Part shown: positions 55,409 through 64,000 of the stretch, one piece after another | How the letters are laid out: the number at the start of each line of letters is the position of its first letter | How positions within the stretch are numbered: the stretch's first letter is position 1 | Assembly (NCBI GenBank): GCA_036346405.1 | Contig: CM070568.1 | Span: forward strand, 36,800,820 to 36,864,819 | DNA length: 64,000 nucleotides | Direction of reading: 5' to 3' | Source of the DNA: Phyllostachys edulis | Lineage: Eukaryota > Streptophyta > Magnoliopsida > Poales > Poaceae | Made by a program: the position numbers and the translations under genes | Notes under the pieces: generated by a model | What the model saw: only the letters and a program-made list of their open reading frames with translations | What the model was told of the DNA's origin: nothing | The model's database searches: none

Positions 55409-57936
55409 TATTTCGCATAATTTGTAGCAAAGTAAAAGAAGTAACGACCAAATATGTGTAATGGAGACCATGTTGATAGCCGATAAGGCATCAGTTTACG
55501 GGACATAGGAAGTGGTTAGATCTAATTGCTCCCTAGCTGTCTACTAGTGTCTAGTGCGTTAGGAACATGTGGGCTTGTGTTAGACTGTTGGGTGAACATC
55601 AAGCAGGTGTCTTAATACCCTGTTGGTCCAACAGATAACAATCCGATAAATGTGCTACTGTAGATGAGTCGAGAAACGCAGAAGGGCAAGTAGTCGACGT
55701 TCCTTGTGAGAGCACTGTCGTACGCACGAAATATAGTATAAAATCGGGCGGATTCAGGGAAGTTTTGAGGATGCACATAATACCAAGTTCAATATTATTT
55801 TATTTTATCAAAACTCACATACACATAGATGTATAATCCATAATTTATGCCTGTTTTTTTTACATATATATAGTGATATGTACAACGATACTCGATCGAT
55901 TTCGTTCTGACCAGCCCTAAATGCATAGGTTTCACGTAAACTTTACAGGAATTCCACGTGAAGCGGTTCACTTTACACGAGAATGAGAAGGGAAAAAAAG
56001 CATTCCCGCGTTCTGAACAGGGCAGTTTCGTTGTCTCACATTGTGAGACAGACGTTAATTGCCCTTGGTTTACAGAAATTAAATGGTGATTGCCGTTTGA
56101 GATGGCCGCGGGCCTGAAATGACATGTGCCGTCTGGTCACGGGATGAACAGTGTTTTTTGAAAGGTAAACAGTGTTCTGCATCGTGCTGCAGCAACAACG
56201 GGGTATGCGTCGCAGCAGCGATTTTAATATAGCAAAGCACTGTATCAAAAACATTGTGACATTGGTCTAGCCAATGAAGATCGCTTCTAATAGCATACCA
56301 CAGTGAATCCTCTGTATTGTCCTTTGCATGTATGCCGGCCTTGGTCCTCAGACATTCAAAGATGGCACAGTGCAATGAACCAAACGCGGATTAGCTCCTC
56401 CTCTCCAGGCTAAGCTTGAGACGCCAGAATTCCGCATATATGAAATTTCCTATGATATTTTAATAGGAGTCAGGTACGTTTCAAACCGTGCCTTAATCGT
56501 TAGTAAGGAGCGTAACGATTTATCTGTTTACAACATTTGTAGAAAGAAAAAACTTTATGGCATGTTCAAGTGGAATACGCCATTCTGTGATGAGCAACGA
56601 GCGGTTTAAAATTAAATGCAAGCTGGAGCGATCAAAAAAAAGTTGAGTGGGGCTCAGGCTCCATTTAAATTTTAGTTTTTAGTGGAGTACCCCTCTGCTC
56701 CTTTTTTTTTCTATAATGCAAGTAGAGCATGATGTTACTGCGATGAATGCACAAAGCCAAATTTTCAAATAGAACAAAAAAATCTCACCCGCACGAAAAA
56801 AGCACAAGCGCGCGCGCACACACAGAGAAAAAGCAAGAGTTGGATTCACGCAGAAGATCCTTCTCTTCCCCGCGGTGGAGGCCACGGTGCTGGTGGGCCC
56901 CGCCGTGGGTGCGTGCGACCTCTGTCATTTCTGCGGACGCACGGTTGTAGCCTTATCTGTTTGATTTCATCTCAAATGTCTCGTCTCATCCTTTTTTTTT
57001 CCCGCACACTCTCTCTCTCTATAGTGCGTTCATAGCTCATTACTTCATACGTGCAAACGTGACGTGATGGCGTGATGCTGCCGGTGGGCGGCGTCGTGTC
57101 GCCAACTGCCACGCTGCCCACGCACACAGATTTTTTTTTCTTTCTAATATAGCACTTTTCATCACGTATTTACATAATTGATTACGAGTAAACCGTATTT
57201 TCATCACGTTTTTATGGAGCCTCCTGACACTATGTATTTACTTGTGTAAATTTACCATAATTTTATTCATTTAGAATGTTTATCGCTATTTCGTATAAGT
57301 GTACTGTTTGTGCGAGAACAAAAAAATCAACAGAAAACCGTACCATATGTTGTTTGCCCAAACATCTGAATAAGGCCCTCCCTCCATTTGCCTTTCTTTT
57401 CCACTGAAAGCATCAATCACTTGTCATCTCGTTGTCTCATCCATCAAATCTTTGTCCCCCGCATGGCTTAATTAGCGCGCGCGGGATAAGGATTCCCTCC
57501 CGCAACGACTATAAACTAGAGCGAGCGAGCGCGATTTTATTTCGCAGTCTCTTACTCGCTCTTCCGCTCGTTCATTTCATTTCGTAGTCGCTCGCTCTCT
57601 TGCTCTGTCGATTATATTTTTTGGGACATTTCAGTGTTATTAACTGCCGTCGTTCACAGGTGGTTTGGTCGTAATTTTTAATTTACAGAATAATTAGTAG
57701 TAATTAATTAATAAAGTAGTGTACATTAATTTGTAGTGTTAGTTTGGTCGTAAAGCGAAATCAAATAATAAGAAATGCATTCACCGAAGAACAGATGAAC
57801 ATAATATAATTAAGCTAGCTTATCATGTAGTTTATCACCCTAGGAAAACTACTCTGCAACTAAAAAGCTAGCATGTTTAATTTACAATCTTTTATAGTCA
57901 TTAGCCACCTTCTCACTAATATCCCCTCTATTCCAT
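55409..57936. other. No gene recognised
   Basis: Contains a (GC)AC-rich spot near 56808-56822 and a TATA-like GACTATAAACTAGAGCGAG at 57509-57527 followed by repeated CGCTCG motifs. That could be an old promoter of the plant mobile domain pseudogene about 400 bp downstream. Confidence 0.35.
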
Positions 57937-59443
57937 GTGTTGCAAGCCATGTCACTACCAGCGCTTCTGGAACACTTCTACGATGAGGACCACCAGTGCA
58001 AGTTGTGGCTCACCGCTTACGCGGATGGCCCTCCACCCCTGGCACTTTGGGCGGGGAGGGACTGCTGGGCGCTAGACAATTGCTACATCCCGATCCTTCG
58101 GGACACAGGCTTGTTGACCCTTGCGAGGATGGTCTCCGTCGGATGCCAGTTTACCCTAAACGCCAGCCTGTTGTCAGCACTTGTCGACATGTGAACGCCC
58201 GAGACGCACACCTTCCACTTTCGGTGGAGTGAGATGACGGTCACCCTACAGGACGTCTCGCTCTTGACTGGTCTAACGATTCGGGGTGAACCGCTTGTTC
58301 TGGGCCCTCTGGGTGCGGACTGGAAGGGCGAGCTGGAGCAGCGGTTCAGCCAACATCTCCCGGAGCGTATACATGGTGTCCCCCGGGCTTGGCTGAGATA
58401 GTTTAGTAAGTGCCCACAGAGTGCACCTCACGAGGTCATTAGGATGCACCTCGTTGCTTACCTTCTCCAGCTCTTTGGTTGGGTCCTGTTTCCAACCACA
58501 AAGAGCGATTTTTGCTACCCTAGTTTCATCAGCATCGTCGAGTCTTTGGTTGACGCGGGGGTTGGGCCGATGCCTCAAGACTGACTAGGATCGCCGCCCT
58601 TACGCAACATATCTTGAGGGTTGTGTGGCGCAGCAGCACAAGATCGCTGGCTACATGCTCCTGCAGCTGTGGAGTTGGGAGCACTTCCCTGTTGGGCGGC
58701 CGACCATCGAGATAGCGGTGCACTCGTACCCTGTTCCGCATGACCAGGTAGACGGGCCCCACCATGGGCTTACGGTGGACTGCTGCCCGTCTGCGCTGGG
58801 CTAGTGGAAGAGCGGTGAGGTGCTACTCATTGTATCACAACGAGTTTGAGTCATTGCACGAGAGCAACATCATAGGGAATCCATGGTATCTACAGTTTGT
58901 GAGCACGGTAGCGCCTCGCAGACTGTCCGTGCAATGCATCCGGGACGTTCTGCTGTGGATGACGGATCACCACCTGGTGTTCGCACATATGGTGGAGCCT
59001 TACCCGCTGCGGCGTGTAATGCGATAGATTGGTGCGCACCAGGTCATGCCCCCGGACGGCAGGCCCCTACCGCGAGCCGTACACCTATGAGTTAAACTTC
59101 ATCAGAGTAATACTTACAATTCTTAAAACTTCTTTTCTAATACCAATCCTTTTGGAAATGCAGACGATCAAGGCAAGGTGGGCATACTCAGGACTGGCGT
59201 CCGGTCCAGCACGAGTGGACTACGACATGGACGGAGAGGGCGCACTTGGATGTCTTGCATGCCCCGCGTCCGTACGACCCTGAGACGTACGTTGCGTACA
59301 TAGAGTGGTACGTGCCACGGACGCGCGCAAGACTAACCATTCCTCCACCTGAGCGCCCAGAGCCTGTGACAGAGGAGACGCACCACCAAAGCCTCCGCCG
59401 CTCGTTCGATCATCATAGCCTTCACGGCGTGATGACGCCGTAA
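57937..59443 (+). pseudogene. Plant mobile domain (PMD) protein pseudogene
   Basis: Reads MSLPALLEHFYDEDHQCKLW, then ALVDM, a TGA at 58192-58194, TPETHTFHFRWSEMTVTLQD, VSLLTGLTIRGEPLV, further on ARLRWASGRAVRCYSLYHNE and DVLLWMTDHHLVFAHM. The THTFH...E-TVTLQDV-L-GL core is the PMD signature, found in proteins spread with MULE and LTR elements and in the MAIN/MAIL1 gene family. TGA and TAG codons (58192, 58399) stand where tryptophan is expected, and later frames shift. A possible intron lies at about 59107-59161. No catalytic phosphatase part is present, although relatives are often named phosphatase 7 long form homologs. Confidence 0.75.
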
Positions 59444-59775
59444 GACACTTACAACCTCTGGTATGGTCGTTGATGATATTTGTACTCTTTGTTAATGAAC
59501 CTGTTACGTATGTCACTATAATTGGAGCGGGCGTATCACGTCCATAGCGCATCGGAGGCCAGCCTCCGCAGCCTAGATAGAACCCCGGCGAGATATAAAA
59601 TTTTTTGGAAGCACATCTCGGCGGAGATGAAGAAGATAATAAAGAATTTGAGCTGTGGCCGTTCGATGGACAATGTCCTGCGCATCGGGCACCAAGTGGG
59701 GGGGGGGTGGGCGTGCTCCCCTATCGGCGCCCCAGGTAGCACCTACCCGAGACCCTGTGTGCACTGAGCTAGTCC
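59444..59775 (+). other. 3' remnant after the PMD pseudogene
   Basis: Short frames (59522-59767 +) without a recognised domain, then a G run at 59699-59707. Probably the tail of the PMD-containing element. Confidence 0.3.
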
Positions 59776-59779
59776 CAGG

Positions 59780-61036
59780 ATCCAAGACTAGCTCGCATAG
59801 TCACAACAGAGATAGAATCACAACCATACAACAATCTAAAGATGAAGCAGACAAATTAATAATCACATAAGCCAAAGAACTTATGGTCCAAGTTGTTTAC
59901 AGGGGTGCCTCACTGGGCTTACAACAAAAGAGGTAACAGCAGCGGAAAACACCAAAAATGTAGGGTCCATTCGACCGGCCTCACAGGCCATCGAGTGGAG
60001 GACGTCCCTAAGTCGCAAGGTCTTCGTAGAGCTCTTCTTCATAGAGCATTGTGCTCCCTGGGTCACCCTCCTCTGCTGATCAAACAGAGGGCGCAGCCAT
60101 GAGTACGTTGAATGTACTCAAGAAGTCATAGGGATGCATGCAAATAATAATCATGTAAAGCTTGACAAGGAGTGGCTGCAAGGTTAGTTGGCAGAAAGCA
60201 ATATTTGCAAGAAATACATTAAGTAGATTTCAAAGCACAAGTTGAAAGAAAACTCACAAGCAAGCAAGTTCTTTGAAAACACTTGTGGACACCCAGTCCA
60301 CAACCAAACCTCACTGTGATAACCCTGATCACAGCTCGGGCTACACCAAATCGCACAAGACCAGCTCAAAGCCCACCACATTTTCTTTTGAAGAGTCTAC
60401 CCCTTGCGTGAAATCTCCGGGCAAGACCATAACTGAGGCCGCGGTTATTTGAATAGATCTTACACTCCACAGAGGTTGTACACTTTATCCACAAGAGGTG
60501 ATCGCTTCATACGACACACGTTTTCTTAGACGTGTGAATCAAGTAGAGACCACCACCAGGTCTTTACAAAGGTCCACTTGACTCGGTTCTACTCTCGCTA
60601 AGGTTTCGCCGTCCCGGCCCCCTCTTGCGCCATTCCCATCAACACAGAACCGACTCAAGCTTCTCTAATTATTGCATCCGGTCCACCCCATCCTGGACAT
60701 GTGGTTGCACAAGGTGACCCAGATCAATGGTTCAAGGTTAAGTCCTTAGTTGGCTGCTCAGGCAAGTCATTCCACAACCCAATGTGCTTCCTGCACCCAC
60801 ACTAATCACCATCCATTCTGCCCGAGCATAAAACATTGGGGGTTCCTCCCGGCCAAAGGACCACCCGTGTCCTGGCACAACAATTTCATCGAGTGGCATT
60901 GCCATGGTTCCATAGTTCTTTAGTCATAATTAACAATTAAGAATCATGAAGTTGATACCATCGCAAGCTACAGCATGGCTAAGCACAAGATGCACCCATG
61001 TTGGTAATTCAACAGAGACCAACAACCATAGCCCAT
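59780..61036 (-). repeat. Gypsy LTR-like segment
   Basis: Minus-strand order of short blocks (CACAAGTGTTTTC, CGCGGCC...GTGTACAACCTCTG, CGAAACCTTAGCGAGA, GTGCAACCACATGTCC) parallels 61.4-62.4 and 29.1-30.1 kb. No coding sequence. It ends against TGTCACGACCCGG at 61039. Confidence 0.5.
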
Positions 61037-61038
61037 CT

Positions 61039-62390
61039 GTCACGACCCGGCCTAGGGCACACCCGGGAGGTCCCTCAGGACCTCCTGGGAGGTCCAAAAA
61101 GGAGTCCCTAGGACATCTGTAAAGGACTTCCCAGGACGTCCCGAGAGGACATCCCGGTAGGACCTCCAGACCTCCCGAGATGTCCGATAGACCACCCGGA
61201 GGTCTGGGGTCCTGACCCGAGGAGGTCGTTGGACCTCAGACCTCCTCAAGCACCACGCGCTACTCGAGGGAGGTCCAAGAGGAACCAACCCGAGGAGGTC
61301 GTGGGGCTTGAGGACGAGCCTAAAGTCCACTGCGATCCAAACTGGTCCCCAGGGATCATCGACCAGTTCTCACAGCACACAAGTGACAGCAAAACTTCCA
61401 CACAACTTTATTAACAACACAAGGAGGTTTGATTACAAGGGTTGCTTACAAGCTCCAGCAACCGAGAGCACACAAACGCAGCGAAAAACAAAAGACATTG
61501 TCCACCCATTACACCACAGGTGACTGGCTGGAGGGCGCGACCTAATTGAGTTGATCGTCTTCATCATCATAGGAGTCTTCATCTGCTCAATTCATGAATC
61601 AAGTAAGAGTGAGCACAACAACCGTGCTCGCAAGTTACACCCGTCAATTAACAGAATGACATGCATAGGGATATATCAAGGGAAAGCATATTAGGGTTGT
61701 TTTGCATAAAGCCAATTTTATTTCAAATACAAGTATTAAGTTTCAAGACAGGTTACAATAGATAAAATTTATTTTTGCAAATCTATTTTCAGTTGGATAA
61801 CATTCATCATGAAGATGGTGAAGGATACCCTCCTGCACATGGCTTCCCGCCCAAACCCAATTTGGTTAAACCACCAAAACCAATATCATACTTCTTTTGA
61901 AAACCAAAACCAAGAGCTAACTTTGAGTGACATTGCCAGCATGTCCATGACCGTGGACACGGCTATTCGAATAGATTTACACTCTGCAGAGGTTGTACAC
62001 TTTACCCACATGATATGAATTCTCTAGTTTGCTTGGCATCCGTCGATACCACCTCACACTTCCTTTGATGAGAGGTCTAGAGCATATGACAAGGCCTTTA
62101 CAATGCATTGCTCCACCGCAGTCCACCCCCATTAAGGTTTCGCAGATCCCCCCTTTGGATAGAAACCCGCCGGGTTAATGGGGTGCCCCCTCTTATGCCA
62201 GGTGGCACTACAACAGTCATAACATGACAACCCACCGCATCCACAGGATAAACCATAATAGAGCTTTGCAAATTAATTAGCCAGGTCCCATGCCCCATAC
62301 TAGAGACATGTGGTTGCACAATTTTGGCATAGCCTATTATAGGCTTAGCAAGTGGTGTCTCAAAGACCGGTCCTTTACCATGTTGACACA
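61039..62390 (-). repeat. LTR-derived DNA fused to a broken integrase
   Basis: 61039-61390 is made of GGAGGTCC-type repeats and begins TGTCACGACCCGG on the plus strand. 61395-62390 matches the LTR segments at 29.1-30.1 and 60.1-60.9 kb (GGACACGGCTATTCGAATAG, GGTTGTACACTTTACCCACA). At about 62390 it meets integrase sequence directly, so an internal deletion joined the two. Confidence 0.6.
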
Positions 62391-62391
62391 C

Positions 62392-62865
62392 AATTCTTGC
62401 CATGTATAGCTCAGCCAACTTGTCTCCAGAGTAGGTGGTCTTCACAGGAATAAAGTGGGCTACCTTAGTTAACCGATCTATAACCACCCAAATTGAGTCA
62501 TAACCAGCTTGGGTCCTAGGCAAGCCCGTGATAAAATCCATCCCAACCTCTTCCCATTTCCACTCGGGTATGGGTAAGGGTCTCAAAAGACCCCCAAGTC
62601 TTTGATGCATGGCCTTAACCTTCTAACAAACATCACATTGAGCCACATACTCTGCTATCTCTCGCTTCATACTAGGCCACCAATATATATCTTTGAGGTC
62701 TTGATACATTTTGGTGCTCCCAGGGTAAATAGAAAACAAGGCTTCATGTGCTTCTTTGAGGATCAACTTCTTGAGCTCTCTCTGGTCAGGAACACAAATC
62801 TGCCTGTCAAACCACAAAGTGCCTTGCTCATCTTCTAAAAATCTTAATGACTTCCCTTTCTTCAT
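62392..62865 (-). pseudogene. Gypsy integrase, truncated
   Basis: 62623-62865 has the zinc-binding part (ILKEAHEALFSIYPGSTKM, CDVC), where the second histidine is replaced by tyrosine. 62392-62610 starts the core: MDFITGLPRTQAGYDSIWVV with the first catalytic aspartate, then DRLTKVAHFIPVKTTY. It ends at LYMARIVCQHG, before the second aspartate and the glutamate. Non-functional. Confidence 0.8.
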
Positions 62866-62988
62866 GCTGTTCTTGATCTCCTTAAGGTTTGCATCTTCTT
62901 CTTGAGCTGCTCGGATCTGCTCTTAAAGAGTGGGTTGCACTTCCAGTGCAGCCAAATGACCTTATTCTACCAACTCAAGCTTGAGTTT

Positions 62989-63576
62989 CTAGAATTCTTC
63001 ATGCAGGGTCGACTGACTTTCCTTGATCATCAAGGTGTTGCAGTAAACCTTCCTACTTAAAGCATCAGCTACTACATTGGCCTTCCCAGGGTGATAGTGT
63101 ATTCCCAAGTTGTAGTCTTTGATCAGTTCCAACCATCTCCTTTGCCTCATATTGAGGTCTGCTTGAGTGAAAATATATTTCAAACTCTTATGGTCAGTGT
63201 ACACTTCGCAGCAATTACCAATGAGGTAATGGCGCCAAATCTTCAAAGTATGTACCACTGCTGCTAGCTCAAGATCATGGATGGGGTAATTATCTTCATG
63301 GGACTTCAACTGACGAGTGGCATAAGCTATAACTCTCCTTTCTTGCATAAGGACACAGCCAAGACCTTGATGTGAAGCATCACAGAAAATTTCAAAGTCT
63401 TTTTGGACATCAGGCAAGATCAACACTGGGGCTGTTGTCAAACACTTCTTTAGCTTTTGGAAGCTTTGCTCACATTCTGGTGTCCAGACATACTTCTTTT
63501 CCTTCTTCAATAGTTGAGTGAGAGGTCTTGCTATCCTGGAGAATCCTTCTATAAACCGGCGGTAATAACCAGCCAT
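62989..63576 (-). pseudogene. Gypsy RNase H
   Basis: Open for 195 residues: MAGYYRRFIEGFSRIARPLT (end of RT/connection), then FEIFCDASHQGLGCVLMQ, HDLELAAVVHTLKIWRHYL, CEVYTDHKSLKYIFTQ and PGKANVVADALSRK. The D, E, D and final D/H pattern of Ty3/gypsy RNase H is intact. A TAG separates it from the RT and a stop ends it at 62989. Confidence 0.85.
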
Positions 63577-63594
63577 CCCGAGGAAGCCTCTAAC

Positions 63595-64000
63595 CTAAGG
63601 GACTGATTTGGGTGACTCCCAATTGAGGACATCTTTAACTTTGCTCGGGATGACAGCAACTCCTTCGGTAGACAAGACATGTCCCAAAAAGGTAACTTCC
63701 CTCATCCAAAATTCACACTTATTAAACTTGGCATAGAGTTGATGGTCTCTAAGCTTGTTCAAGGCAAGACGAAGGTGCTCTTCATGCTCTTCTTCGCTCT
63801 TAGAGTATACTAGGATGTCATCAATAAAGACAATGATGAACTTATCTAGATACTCCATAAACACTTTATTCATCAAGTTCATAAAGTAAGCAGAGGCATT
63901 GGTGAGTCCAAATGACATAACTGTGTACTCATAGAGTCCATATCGGGTTGAAAAGGCTGTCTTGGGTATGTTTTCTTGACGGATCTTTAATTGATGGTAA
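63595..64000 (-). pseudogene. Gypsy reverse transcriptase, runs off the window
   Basis: From the right edge the minus strand reads KIRQENIPKTAFSTRYGLYE, MSFGLTNASAYFMNLMNKVF, FIIVFIDDILVYSKS (catalytic FIDD box) and GHVLSTEGVAVIP. A TAG at 63595-63597 stands before VRGFLGMAGYYRRF. gag, protease and the 5' LTR lie outside the window. Confidence 0.85.

Noticed and set aside
55244..55471. Minus-strand 75-residue frame (ALALGRASCSWTELKC)
   Set aside because: It overlaps a hAT-like MITE and its flank. Similar predicted peptides arise from such repeats in grass genomes; not a gene.

Overview
The window looks like a piece of a grass (Poaceae) nuclear chromosome. The gene style is plant: an intronless GRAS regulator, spliced genes with GT/AG introns, and a plant mobile domain. 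The repeats are typical of grasses: Ty3/gypsy chromovirus and other gypsy LTRs, a very small LTR element of the SMART/TRIM kind, hAT and Mutator elements, and Tourist-like MITEs. There is no bacterial, organellar or viral gene set. Most of the 64 kb is transposon-derived. I count one clearly intact protein gene, one large broken gene, several captured gene fragments and a plant mobile domain pseudogene.

Left third (1-17.3 kb). A degenerate Mutator-like (MULE) transposase runs off the left edge. From 3.85 to 15.14 kb, on the minus strand, lies one gene that can be read exon by exon with compatible splice phases: ankyrin repeats, an acidic linker, an RRM, a LOTUS/OST-HTH-like domain, a KPDLVES-type repeat region and two RING-like fingers. 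It has been split by a gypsy chromovirus in its largest exon, a LINE-like element (with a 279-bp TRIM inside it) in one intron and a non-autonomous Copia-type element in another. It also carries a stop codon and frameshifts. Further upstream lie a LINE and another LTR element, and I did not find its first exons.

Middle (17.3-45 kb). This is intergenic DNA made of dated insertions: hAT elements with 8-bp target duplications, MITEs nested three deep, a MULE-type MITE family with 9-bp duplications (four copies in the window), a probable 3.1-kb solo LTR, a tandem triplication that copies a candidate exon together with the LTR end, a Pack-MULE carrying a phospholipase C (NPC) exon fragment, and a hAT element that seems to carry a reticulon-like fragment. 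A duplicated foldback repeat lies around 40-43 kb.

Right third (45-64 kb). A MULE-like element with CGCCAGTT-type palindromes ends about 240 bp upstream of the intact LISCL-group GRAS gene (47709-49856, 715 residues). Beyond it are mostly unannotatable DNA, a MITE, a plant mobile domain pseudogene (57.9-59.4 kb) and a rearranged gypsy element whose reverse transcriptase, RNase H and partial integrase run off the right edge.

The genes do not form a pathway. The main biological content is the GRAS gene, the record of how transposons dismantled the ankyrin-RRM-LOTUS-RING gene, and the gene fragments carried by DNA transposons. All boundaries come from reading the sequence by eye; no search or alignment was run.
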